Assembly: GCA_050247075.1 (NCBI GenBank)
Contig: JBFWUW010000034.1
Coordinates: 4,995-68,994 of the forward strand
DNA: 64,000 nucleotides
Direction: 5' to 3'
From: JBFWUW01 sp050247075
GTDB taxonomy: Bacteria > Planctomycetota > Planctomycetia > Pirellulales > JBFWUW01
Shown piece after piece: positions 1-7,978 of the stretch (position 1 is the stretch's first letter; every line of letters starts with the position of its first letter). The notes beneath the pieces are model-generated. The model did not search any database and was not told the origin of the DNA. It saw only the letters and a program-made list of their open reading frames with translations. The translations under genes were made by a program, and so were the position numbers.

Positions 1-729
1 GAGCGTGACGATGGCGTCCTTGACATGCACATGATAGATACGGTCGGGAAAGGCCCGAATGAATTCCACCGGATCGACGCCTTGCCAAATCAAGTGGCTG
101 GGATCGAAGTTAAAGCCAAATTCCTCGCGGCGGTCGAGCGCTTGCAAGGCCCGCTCGGCACTGTACAGGTCGAAAGCGATCTCCGTGGGGTGAACCTCCA
201 GGGCAAAACGCACGCCGCATTCGGCAAACACGTCCAGAATGGGGTTGAACCGCTCGGCCAACAAATCGTACCCCGCATCGATCACTTCCGGCGGCGTCGG
301 CGGAAAGGAGTACAACATGTGCCAAATGCTGGACCCCGTGAACCCATTCACCACGCCTACCCCCAGCTTTTGCGCGGCCCGGGCCGTGTCTTGCAGTTCC
401 TTGGCCGCCCGCGCGTTGACGCCCGCCGGTTTGCCATCGCCCCACACATGGGCGGGCAAAATGGCCTTATGCCGTCCGTCGATGGGGTCCAACACGGCTT
501 GCCCCACCAGGTGCGTGCTGATAGCGTGTACCTGCAAGTCGTACCGCTCCAGCAATTCGCGGCACCCGGCACAGTAGCCATCGTCGGCCAGGGCCTTGTC
601 GACTTCAAAGTGGTCGCCCCAACAGGCAAGTTCCAGCCCCTGGTAGCCCCACTCGCTGGCTTTACGAGCCAGATCGGCCAGGGGAAGATCGGCCCATTGG
701 CCGGTGAAGAGGGTGACAGGGCGAGACAT
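1..729 (-). CDS. Sugar phosphate isomerase/epimerase-like TIM-barrel protein, 3' end cut by window edge
   Basis: The reading frame starts at an ATG complementary to 727-729 and stays open for 243 codons to the window edge, so the C-terminus is missing. The protein begins MSRPVTLFTGQWADLPL. It carries features of the xylose-isomerase-like TIM-barrel (AP endonuclease 2) family: a QGLELACWGDHF strand early on, HAISTHLVGQAVLD near residue 65, an ALEVHPTEIAFD strand and NFDPSHLIWQGVDP with metal-binding-type Asp and His. Such proteins isomerise or epimerise sugars with a divalent metal; planctomycetes have many paralogues, so the substrate cannot be named. No signal peptide is seen, so it is probably cytoplasmic. 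A heptad repeat tract lies directly upstream. Confidence 0.85.
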   Translation of the reverse strand, partial: MSRPVTLFTGQWADLPLADLARKASEWGYQGLELACWGDHFEVDKALADDGYCAGCRELLERYDLQVHAISTHLVGQAVLDPIDGRHKAILPAHVWGDGKPAGVNARAAKELQDTARAAQKLGVGVVNGFTGSSIWHMLYSFPPTPPEVIDAGYDLLAERFNPILDVFAECGVRFALEVHPTEIAFDLYSAERALQALDRREEFGFNFDPSHLIWQGVDPVEFIRAFPDRIYHVHVKDAIVTL

Positions 730-753
730 GGGGTGGTCCTGGGGGTTTTTTAG

Positions 754-816
754 TGTTCGGTGTTCGGTGTTCGGTGTTCGGTGTTCGGTGTTCGGTGTTC
801 GGTGTTCGGTGTTCGG
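754..816. repeat. Tandem heptanucleotide repeat, nine TGTTCGG units
   Basis: Nine perfect back-to-back copies of TGTTCGG occupy 63 bp in the gap between the sugar-isomerase gene and the HEAT-repeat gene. A second, imperfect 7-mer tract of the CTTCAGC/CCTCAGC type follows at about 829-857. Similar heptad-periodic tracts of different sequence lie in many gaps of this window (25490, 28820, 30945, 32657, 39330, 45240, 47470, 55977 and 58690). Confidence 0.95.
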
Positions 817-893
817 TCTTTCCAGCGGCCTTCAGCCTCTTGCCCTCAGCCTTTCTCATGATTTCGAAAGAATCGTGCATCCTCCGAGAACAT

Positions 894-2447
894 TCAAGGG
901 GGAGACGGAGGATTGAATGTCCGCAATAGCTTGCGGCCTTTGACAATGTTGTACATCTCGACGGGACCGGGGGGCCGCTGCGTGGCCACGATCGGCAGCC
1001 AGTGGGCTTGTTGAGCATCGCGGACGACCACACCCTCCGCTGTCCCGCGTCGGGCGGTCAGAACCCAATGTTCCTCGCCAAAGAACAGGCCCAGCAGAAC
1101 CAGCCGCAAGTCGTCGTAACCTTGTTCGCGCAGTGACGCGGCAATCGGCTCGAACCGGGCCAGCGTTTCCGCCGGCAGCGATTGGGCATCGGTCTCGACG
1201 ATTTGGTCGTGCTCCGTACTCCATCCGGCATAGGCCGCGTAGATGTCGCTGGGGGGAAGGTCGGATAGATCAGCGGCAAAGGCGTGCGTAATCGGCCCGG
1301 CCATGCCCACCCCAGACAATTCTACCCGCGGCAGACGGTACTCAAAGTCAATCAAGTAGCAGTCCACGGGCTGGTCGCAACCTGGCCAGAACTGCCGGCA
1401 TTCATCGACCAGCATCAAGGCGTTCGGCGCCAGCCCAAACTGGGCGGGTGCGGCCAGCCACTCGGCAAACTCTCCTTCGGCCCGTGCCGCCGGCGAGCAA
1501 TGCTCCGCGGGCACGCGGTCGAGCAGGCCAAGCTCCTCTAAATAAGCCAGTGCCCGAACGCGGGCCACGGGTTGCGCGGTCAGTTCCAGCAGCGCCTGGC
1601 GTCCTGCATCCTGCCCCAACCGGGCCAAGGCGCAGGCTGCTTCAATCCGCAGTCGGCGGTGAGACAGTTCCAATGCCTGGTGCAGTTTGCCCACGGCCCG
1701 TTCGTCGCCGATGAGGCCCAGCGCGTCGGACAGGCCGACCACCAGCGGCAGGCCCTCGGCTACGATCCTGCGTAACTCGGCCGGCGACCCGCCAAACTCC
1801 GTCGGATGTTCCTCCAGCCGCCGCAACCGTTCTACAACCGCACCCAAAAGTTGAATCAACTGCTCCGATCGGGAACTGGCCGGGTGGCTGGCCACCCGTT
1901 GGGATCGCGTCAGGTGGTTGGCCAGATCGAGCACCACCGCCGCGGCCGACGGATGCTGCAAGGCATCTAGCAGCCGGGGAAAGAGCGCGCCGGCATCGAC
2001 GTTGGGTTGTCGAAACAAGGGGATGAAGGCGCGATCAACATCGGCGGGCAAGGCCGGCGGATCGCAAGCCAAAAGATCGGCCAGCGCGGCCAACGCCGGG
2101 CGCGTGGCGGTGGCCGCCAGCGATGCCAGCAGCACCGCCCGCGCGCGGCTGCCGCCACCCAGGCGGCGGTATAGCGCGACGACCGGCGGCAGCAGCCCGT
2201 CCGGCAGCGGCGGTTTGCTCAATGCGTCGAGGATTTTCTCGGCGCTACGATCATCGAGCGCGGCGGGTTGGGTGGCCAGCCGGGCAACGCTGCGCAGTCC
2301 GGTCGTGCGCTGCTCGTCCGAACCTTCCGGCAACTTGGCGGCCCGCGATAAAAGGGTGCCGCGCTGCGCCGCGTTCAGTTCGTTCCAGCGATCTAGATCA
2401 ACAATCAGGGCATCCCAGTCGTGCGACACGGAAAATTTTTCCTGCAT
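894..2447 (-). CDS. HEAT-repeat-containing protein of unknown function
   Basis: A 517-aa soluble-looking protein without signal peptide or membrane segments. The frame could begin further upstream at 2546, but the ATG at 2447 (MQEKFSVSHDWDALI) gives a more natural N-terminus. The N-terminal two thirds are alpha-helical with Ala/Leu-rich repeats. The clearest HEAT-like unit, at about residues 245-310, runs through DERAVGKLHQALE and IEAACALARLGQDAG. HEAT repeats usually form protein-binding superhelices. The C-terminal third (around WLAAPAQFGLAPNALMLVDE) is a globular part I do not recognise. It stands alone, with no operon partner. Confidence 0.7.
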   Translation of the reverse strand: MQEKFSVSHDWDALIVDLDRWNELNAAQRGTLLSRAAKLPEGSDEQRTTGLRSVARLATQPAALDDRSAEKILDALSKPPLPDGLLPPVVALYRRLGGGSRARAVLLASLAATATRPALAALADLLACDPPALPADVDRAFIPLFRQPNVDAGALFPRLLDALQHPSAAAVVLDLANHLTRSQRVASHPASSRSEQLIQLLGAVVERLRRLEEHPTEFGGSPAELRRIVAEGLPLVVGLSDALGLIGDERAVGKLHQALELSHRRLRIEAACALARLGQDAGRQALLELTAQPVARVRALAYLEELGLLDRVPAEHCSPAARAEGEFAEWLAAPAQFGLAPNALMLVDECRQFWPGCDQPVDCYLIDFEYRLPRVELSGVGMAGPITHAFAADLSDLPPSDIYAAYAGWSTEHDQIVETDAQSLPAETLARFEPIAASLREQGYDDLRLVLLGLFFGEEHWVLTARRGTAEGVVVRDAQQAHWLPIVATQRPPGPVEMYNIVKGRKLLRTFNPPSPP

Positions 2448-3014
2448 GGTCCGATGGTTGGCAACGGTGACGGACACGATCCGTTTATAACGTCTTGCGG
2501 CGCGGCCCACGAGTCCCTGGAAACGATCTGGCTGCATGCCGGCCAACTTGCGCCGCGCACATTTTTGCCGCGATTTGCCGATGTTTTTGAAACGCGCGAT
2601 GGCGCGTTAAAGACCCGCGGCGAGATTGCGCACGAGGGACATAGCTTCAGCGCGCGATGGCAAGTGCATCAGCGCTGCCGCCTGGGGGCCTAGCCGGTGG
2701 CAAAAAAATCTTGCCGCGCGAGCGCGCCGACGCAGGAATTCGACTTGACGTAAATACGCCGTTGCTGCTTCAATGTGCCAACTCGACGTGGTCACGGAGG
2801 TGGCCGATTGACGACGAAGTGAAAAACACAACGCCGTCACGACCTTTAATACACCTCATCGAGTAAGACGCAACGTAGCGTCGAAATGTCCGGCTGGCGG
2901 TTGCAATGGTTTGCATCGCCGGAGACGAACAACGTTTTTCCCTACCGTGGGTGTTCACGGGGAAGAACCTGGAATGTTGCAGTGAACGCCCCATTCGATC
3001 GAGGAGCCACGGAA
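2448..3014. other. Intergenic region between divergent genes, no convincing gene
   Basis: About 570 bp between the divergent HEAT-repeat gene (minus) and the H1-like gene (plus). Short open frames exist on both strands (for example 2607-2840 minus) but none has a recognisable domain or good ribosome-binding site. Promoters for both neighbours should lie here; I could not pick a convincing -35/-10 pair. Confidence 0.5.
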
Positions 3015-3152
3015 ATGGCAGCTGCGAAGAAGACCACCGCGAAGAAGGCCACGACCAAGAAGACCACCGCCAAGCGGTCGCCAAAGACTGCCGCCAAGAA
3101 GGCGCCAGCCAAGAAGGCCGTCGCCAAGCGGACGACCAAGGCCAAGAAGTAA
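3015..3152 (+). CDS. Histone H1-like lysine/alanine-rich mini protein
   Basis: A 45-aa, extremely basic protein made almost only of Ala, Lys and Thr in repeats of the AAKKTTAKKATTKK type, ending TTKAKK. This resembles the C-terminal tail of eukaryotic histone H1 and the bacterial Hc1/AlgP-like tails, which bind and condense DNA. Planctomycetes have compact nucleoids, and such a protein could help pack DNA; that role is inferred from composition only. The frame is open from 2886, but the ATG at 3015 has a GAGGAG ribosome-binding site 8 bases upstream and begins the compositionally uniform part. A strong hairpin terminator follows within 35 bases, so it is a single-gene transcript. Confidence 0.75.
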   Translation: MAAAKKTTAKKATTKKTTAKRSPKTAAKKAPAKKAVAKRTTKAKK

Positions 3153-3185
3153 GCTCTGGCCCCGGAGTCTGGACTACACCGAGAT

Positions 3186-3234
3186 AGGCCGGCTCATTCC
3201 AAGTTTCTTGGGATGAGCCGGCCTGGCGTTTTTA
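3186..3234 (+). terminator. Rho-independent terminator of the H1-like gene
   Basis: An 18-bp stem (AGGCCGGCTCATTCCAAG, one G-U pair) with a 3-base loop spans 3186-3224. It is followed by GGCGTTTTTAT. This is one of the strongest terminators in the window. Confidence 0.9.
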
Positions 3235-3402
3235 TAGGGGCACGCAGCCGCACGGCCTGTGCCGTGCTGGCTCGAATCGGCATCGATGCTCCACTGCCGA
3301 TTGCGCCAAGAAAACTGGCGATCCGCGAACCGCTGGGCTAGAATCGGACCACGAGTCGTTCATTTGGTTGAGCCAACGGCCCCTCAGGAGCATCCTCCCG
3401 CC

Positions 3403-4677
3403 ATGTCCAACATGCATCGCCGTCAGTTCTTGGAAACCACCGCCGCTGGTGCCACCGTGGCTTTGGCCGGGCGGGCCTTGCGGGCCGAAGACACGCCGAA
3501 CAACAAGATTGCCGTCGCCATCATGGGAGTCAATGGCCGCGGAGCGGGCCTGGCCAGCGGATTCGCCAAGTTGCCCGGCTGTGAAGTCGCCTACGTCTGC
3601 GATGTGGACCAGCACGCGGTGGACAAAGGCGTGAATCTCATCGAGGGATTGCAATCGCGCAAGCCCGAGGGGGTCACCGACTTTCGCCGTATTCTGGACG
3701 ACAAGTCGGTCGATGCGTTGCTGATTGCCACGCCCGACCATTGGCACGCCCCGGCGACTATCTTGGCTTGCGCGGCCCAAAAACATGTCTACGTGGAGAA
3801 GCCCGCCTGCCACAACCCGCGTGAAGGCGAATTGATGATCGCCGCCGCCCGCAAGCAGAACCGTGTGGTGCAAGTAGGAACGCAGCGCCGCAGTTCGACG
3901 GGCATTCAGGCGGGCATCAAGCGGCTGCACGATGGCGAGATCGGCAAAGTGCTCTTTGCGCGGGCCTGGATCAACGGTGCCCGGCCCGAGATCGGTTTTG
4001 GCAAGCCCGCGGCACCGCCCGCCCATATCGACTGGACACTATGGCAAGGGCCCGCGCCCGAGTCGGAGTTCCACGACAACTACTTGCACTACAACTGGCA
4101 CTGGTTTTGGAACTGGGGGACGGGCGAACTGGGCAACAACGGCGTGCATGCCTTGGACCTGTGCCGCTGGGGAATGCAGGTCGATTCGCCGATCAAAGTG
4201 ACTTGCGGCGGCGGCAAGTACCATTTCCAGGACGATCAAGAGACGCCCGACACGCAGTTGGCCACGTTCGACTTTGGTGATCGGGTGATCTTGTGGGAAC
4301 ATCGCACCTGGCATAAACGCGGGCCCGAGGGGGCCGGCTGGGGCGCGGCCTTTTACGGCGAAAAGGGCAGCATGGTCATCAGCGATAAAGTCGCCTTCCA
4401 TGACATGAATAGCAAACTGCTGGACGAAGCGCCGGTCAACAACGGCGAGGTCGAACATCAGCAAGACTTCTTGGATTGCATCCGCAGCGGCCAGCGGCCA
4501 GCACAAGATGTGGAGAGCGGCGTGCAAAGCACCATGCTCTGCCTGTTGGGCAACATTGCTTATCGCACTGGCCAGACCGTCAACCTCGACCCGCAAACTC
4601 ACCAGATCGTGGACAATCCCCAGCAGCAAGCGCTGTGGAGCCGCGAATACCGTCCCGGTTGGGAGCCTACGGTGTAG
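3403..4677 (+). CDS. Gfo/Idh/MocA family oxidoreductase, Tat-exported
   Basis: A 424-aa protein. The start at 3403 is chosen because it places a twin-arginine signal (HRRQFLETTAAGATVALAG) at the N-terminus; a CAGGAG motif lies about 12 bases upstream. After the signal comes a Rossmann NAD(P)-binding domain starting KIAVAIMGVNGRGAG, then the family signature VYVEKPACHNPREGE with the conserved EKP lysine. A C-terminal substrate domain contains the WNWGTGELGNNGVHALDLCRWG motif. These enzymes oxidise or reduce sugars and polyols; exported planctomycete versions are numerous and their substrates are mostly unknown. It stands alone, with scpB converging from downstream. Confidence 0.92.
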   Translation: MSNMHRRQFLETTAAGATVALAGRALRAEDTPNNKIAVAIMGVNGRGAGLASGFAKLPGCEVAYVCDVDQHAVDKGVNLIEGLQSRKPEGVTDFRRILDDKSVDALLIATPDHWHAPATILACAAQKHVYVEKPACHNPREGELMIAAARKQNRVVQVGTQRRSSTGIQAGIKRLHDGEIGKVLFARAWINGARPEIGFGKPAAPPAHIDWTLWQGPAPESEFHDNYLHYNWHWFWNWGTGELGNNGVHALDLCRWGMQVDSPIKVTCGGGKYHFQDDQETPDTQLATFDFGDRVILWEHRTWHKRGPEGAGWGAAFYGEKGSMVISDKVAFHDMNSKLLDEAPVNNGEVEHQQDFLDCIRSGQRPAQDVESGVQSTMLCLLGNIAYRTGQTVNLDPQTHQIVDNPQQQALWSREYRPGWEPTV

Positions 4678-4741
4678 TCGATTGTTAGGTGAGAATGGCA
4701 GCGTGCCACTGGCGGCTAGTCCAGGCGAGCCGCCAGTAGCC

Positions 4742-5059
4742 AGGCATTTGAAGATCGTGCAACGATAGCGGGCCACGTCGTTGCCGTGGGTGGCACTTGG
4801 CTGTAGAAGCCGTCTCCGACGGCGACAATCGGCGTTTCATTCAGCAGCGCCGAGACCGCCAACAACACCGTAAACTCAGGCTGGATAGCGCATCGAGGCC
4901 GAGAACCGCGGGATCGTACTGCCCTGCCAAGAGAAGAACCACGAATCAAACGAATGGACCTCCTGAGTGGAAACTCGCTTGAGGAGAAGGGGGACGGGCA
5001 GCGACTAGAAGAACTCGTACCGCATAGGATCCTCATTCGTTGGATTCGTGGTTTTCACC
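4742..5059 (+). repeat. Composite dispersed element, copy 1 (about 318 bp)
   Basis: This gap holds a composite element whose second copy lies at 51232-51555 on the opposite strand. Shared parts in order are: an AGGCATTTGAAGAT...GCAACGATAGCGGGC segment; GGTGGCACTTGGCTGTAG; the palindrome GCCGTCTCCGACGGC with GACAATCGGCGTT (to about 4835); a diverged middle; CGGGATCG...TGCCCTG; and an inner module (4937-5053) bounded by ACCACGAATCAAACGAAT and its inverted counterpart ending GATTCGTGGT. A separate hairpin of the GCCACTGGCGGC type precedes it at about 4703-4738. No protein is encoded. Confidence 0.8.
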
Positions 5060-5177
5060 AAGCCTCGTACAATTGCCGGTTCGCATTCAACTCGCTGGCA
5101 ATACATTATCCTCAAAATGTCTGGCCAGTAGCCTCCAATTCTCCGAATGTGACAAAACACCTGGGGCATTCGCGCAA

Positions 5178-5207
5178 CGAAAACGCCAGGCTGGTTGGGC
5201 CTGGCGT
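5178..5207 (-). terminator. Rho-independent terminator downstream of scpB
   Basis: Read on the minus strand, CGCCAGGC, a 7-base loop and GCCTGGCG form a perfect 8-bp stem followed by TTTTCGTT. It lies about 50 bases beyond the scpB stop codon. Confidence 0.75.
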
Positions 5208-5255
5208 GGCGGCGGCATGGGGTTTCTTGATGCGCGGCAACCGCGTTAGCCGCGT

Positions 5256-6368
5256 TCAGTCGTCATCATCATCGTCATCGTCGTCATCATCTTCATCGTC
5301 CCAATCGTCGTCATCATCGTCGTCTTCGTCATCGAAGTCGTCATCCAGATCATCATCGTCATCCAAGTCGTCGTCATCCTCTTCGTCGTCTTCCTCATCA
5401 TCGTCGACCTCTTCCCACTCGTCATCTTCCAGGTCGTCGTCGTCATCGTCCTCGTCGTCATCATCTTCATCTTCGTCGTCATCAAAATCGTCGTCTTCAT
5501 CCTGGGCGATTTCAGGTTTACGCGGTTGCGCTTCGTCGATCGCCCAAGCAGCGGGCTGGTCCAACAGCTCCTCGGGTGACAACTCCAGGGGGGCTACGCT
5601 AGTCACTGCACACTCCTCCACACAAGAAAGGGAATTAGGCTGCGAATTCTCAACTGGTATTTCCGCCGCCGGCACGCCGCCGGCGGTTAAGTGGCCGCTT
5701 TGGGGACGAAGCGCCGCGGCGCGCGGCAGTTCGTCGAGATGACGCAATCCAAACACTTGCAAGAAACGGCGGGTCGTGCCGTACATGAACGGCCGGCCCA
5801 AGTCTGTCGATCTGCCGCTAATACGCACGAGGTCACGCTCCATCAATTGCCGCAACATTTCTCCGCACTGCACACCGCGTACTGCTTCAATCTCCGCCCG
5901 CAACACCGGTTGACGATACGCGACGACAGCCAAAGTTTCCAGGGCCGAGGCAGAGATTCGTTGTTGAACGGCGGCCTGGTGAAACTTCCGCAGCCAAGGT
6001 CCAAACTTGGCCCGCGTCAGCATCTGAAATCCGCCGGCGACTTCCTCCACGCGAAAGGAACCGCCGACCGCATCCAACAACTGGTTCAACCGTCGCACTA
6101 ATGTACGGGCTTCCGTCCCATCCGCCAAGCCGGCAAGTTGGGCCAATTTGCGGCTGGAAAGGGGCTCGGTCGATAAGAACAAAACAGCCTCGGCGCGCAC
6201 CATGCCGGGCGTGCGTCCATGCACATCGGCGATGGTTGGCCGCGACGGCTTCCCGCCGCGAAAAAGCAGCGACAAAACCGCCGGTGCGCGCAGCGTCCCG
6301 GGCGCCTTGCAGCGGCCCCAATGCTGTCCTAAGAGTCTCTGCCGATGCCAATTCACACCCTCTCCCAA
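5256..6368 (-). CDS. scpB: Segregation and condensation protein B with long acidic tail
   Basis: A 370-aa ScpB, a partner of ScpA and SMC in chromosome condensation and segregation. The family core is clear: AEAVLFLSTEPLSSRKLAQLA, TLVRRLNQLLDAVGG, the second winged helix ALETLAVVAYRQPVLRAEIE, VRGVQC, and LGRPFMYGTTRRFLQVFGL. About 55 residues precede the core; related planctomycete proteins also have such extensions, so I keep the long start, though an ATG at residue 56 (6203) is possible. The last 80 or so residues are nearly all Asp/Glu (only about 8 are not), with Trp, Phe and Leu scattered through. Typical ScpB is about 180-250 aa, so the tail is exceptional. No scpA or smc is adjacent. 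Confidence 0.9.
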   Translation of the reverse strand: MGEGVNWHRQRLLGQHWGRCKAPGTLRAPAVLSLLFRGGKPSRPTIADVHGRTPGMVRAEAVLFLSTEPLSSRKLAQLAGLADGTEARTLVRRLNQLLDAVGGSFRVEEVAGGFQMLTRAKFGPWLRKFHQAAVQQRISASALETLAVVAYRQPVLRAEIEAVRGVQCGEMLRQLMERDLVRISGRSTDLGRPFMYGTTRRFLQVFGLRHLDELPRAAALRPQSGHLTAGGVPAAEIPVENSQPNSLSCVEECAVTSVAPLELSPEELLDQPAAWAIDEAQPRKPEIAQDEDDDFDDDEDEDDDDEDDDDDDLEDDEWEEVDDDEEDDEEDDDDLDDDDDLDDDFDDEDDDDDDDWDDEDDDDDDDDDDD

Positions 6369-6598
6369 ATTCGGCCGTAGAGGTCAAAGCGAACGCCCGG
6401 CCCGTGTTGCGGGCCGCGTCGGTTGCATGGCGGCCTTAACGATAGAACCAGAACACACATTTTGGCAAGAGCGCCTGCCCGTTCCTCTACGCCATGCGCT
6501 GCTTTCCCGAACTGGTTGTAAGGCTCGATTGACAAATTTTGGCGATCCCGCCACGATGAATTCGCGTAAACGGATTCATACGTGCCAGGAAATTTATC

Positions 6599-7408
6599 GT
6601 GAACCCATCTACTGCGCGGGCGTCAGCGACGACTTTGGCCAGGCAGGTCAGTTCCTTGCTTGTGCCCGCCGCCATTGTCAGCTCCAAAACGTTGGCCATC
6701 TATCAAGATTCGCTGGCGAAATCCACCCATCTGCGGCAGGGTAATTTTCAGGCATTGTCCACGGAAGACTTGCAGCGGCTGTTTGACCGCTACGATGCCG
6801 ATTTTTTTCAAGGGGCGCTGCGGCAAGAGGTCAACGCCCAGGCCGGCGGGCGGTTGACCTTTCGGCTCTCGCGGCGGATGACCAGCACCGGTGGCACGAC
6901 CGCCCGTTTCCGCCAGCGCGTGGCCACTCCGGCGGGCACGGTTCCGCAAACGCGGTACGAGATTACCGTCTCTACCACGCTGCTGTACCAGACATTCGCC
7001 GACCTGGAACGAACGGTCCGCGTCAACGGGCTGGAGTGCCATGACCGGCTGGAAGCCTTGCAGCGGGTGTTCGAACACGAATTGCTGCATCTGGTGGAGA
7101 TGCTGGCGTGGGGGAATTCGCAATGCTCTGCCCCACGGTACAAAGGATTGGCCCGCAACATTTTTGCCCATACCGATGTCAAGCACGAACTCGTCCTGCA
7201 GCGCGAGCGGGCTGCCCGGCATTATGAGGTCCGCACCGGGGACCGCGTGCGGTTTGAATTTGAAGGCCAGGCACGCGAAGGGGTTGTCAACCGCATCACC
7301 CGCCGCGCTACCGTGCTGGTGGAGAACCCCGGCGGCCAGCCTTACAACGACGGCAAGCGGTATCTCAAGTTCTATATTCCGTTGGGCATGTTGAGCAAAG
7401 CGGAGTAA
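6599..7408 (+). CDS. SprT-like zinc metalloprotease-type protein
   Basis: A 269-aa protein beginning at GTG; the true start may be a little further in. The central part has the SprT-like signature: LQRLFDRYDADFFQGAL, a GGRLTFRLSRRM strand and the zinc-binding helix VFEHELLHLVEML with an HExxH motif at about residues 160-164. The C-terminal 60 residues (VRTGDRVRFEFEGQAREGVVNRI) look like a small beta-barrel, possibly KOW- or Tudor-like. SprT-like proteins include the DNA-protein crosslink protease Spartan and bacterial proteins of unknown role, so function stays open. It is divergent from scpB across a 230-bp gap. Confidence 0.75.
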   Translation: MNPSTARASATTLARQVSSLLVPAAIVSSKTLAIYQDSLAKSTHLRQGNFQALSTEDLQRLFDRYDADFFQGALRQEVNAQAGGRLTFRLSRRMTSTGGTTARFRQRVATPAGTVPQTRYEITVSTTLLYQTFADLERTVRVNGLECHDRLEALQRVFEHELLHLVEMLAWGNSQCSAPRYKGLARNIFAHTDVKHELVLQRERAARHYEVRTGDRVRFEFEGQAREGVVNRITRRATVLVENPGGQPYNDGKRYLKFYIPLGMLSKAE

Positions 7409-7420
7409 CGCCGAAACTGC

Positions 7421-7978
7421 CTAAGGCGGCGGCACGGCCGCCGGCGGGCGTTGTTCAAATTGCTCTTCGACGAACGCCCGCAGAGAAGCGGCCGAAGGTG
7501 CGATGGAGACGGTTCTCTGGCCGTCTGTCGTGGCCCGCGGGCATTCGAACGACAACATCAGCCGGGTGGTGCCGGCCGGCTCCACGAATTCCAAGGCGTA
7601 CGCCCATTCCGGTTGGCACTCGCTCGCAACGTTCCAATCGTAAGTTCCGCGGTCCAACAGCGCGTAGCGGATGTTGACCAGCCCGCGGGCCTTGGTGATT
7701 TCTCGGCGTTCGGCCGAGAGGTACGTTCGCCCCTCGATCGTCCAGATGTTTTCCGGCGGCGGTTGGGGGCCGGTTGCTTCGTCCTCCTTTGCGGCTTCTT
7801 CCAGCCGCATAATGTAGACTTGTGGCGCGATGAGAATTCGCTGCGCGGGGACCGTGCCGTAGAACTCCAGCGGCAAGGCCGCGCGGCTGCGTTGATAGAC
7901 GATTCCCCCGGTCGCCGATAAGACGGCAAACAGCAAGAACCCCAACAGAATAAGCTTGCCGCGCAGAGCGCTCGTCAC
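7421..7978 (-). CDS. Membrane-anchored protein of unknown function, coupled to threonine aldolase
   Basis: A 185-aa protein. The GTG start at 7978 overlaps the threonine aldolase stop by 4 bases (GTGA), the usual sign of translational coupling; longer upstream starts would lie inside the aldolase gene. Residues 8-30 form one membrane segment (LILLGFLLFAVLSATGGIVY), and the rest looks extracytoplasmic. It includes TIEGRTYLSAERREI and a strand pair around SECQPEWAYALEF. I do not recognise a family. The C-terminus is proline-rich. Confidence 0.65.
   Translation of the reverse strand: MTSALRGKLILLGFLLFAVLSATGGIVYQRSRAALPLEFYGTVPAQRILIAPQVYIMRLEEAAKEDEATGPQPPPENIWTIEGRTYLSAERREITKARGLVNIRYALLDRGTYDWNVASECQPEWAYALEFVEPAGTTRLMLSFECPRATTDGQRTVSIAPSAASLRAFVEEQFEQRPPAAVPPP

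Noticed and set aside
754..816. CRISPR array
   Set aside because: The units are 7 bp and directly adjacent, with no spacers, and no cas gene is present in the window.
2607..2840. 77-codon minus-strand gene
   Set aside because: No ribosome-binding site, domain or operon context; composition is not clearly coding.
4954..5742. 262-codon plus-strand frame with a long poly-serine stretch
   Set aside because: It is the complement of the acidic tail of scpB; TCATCATCG on this strand is GAT/GAC on the other. scpB has clear family motifs.
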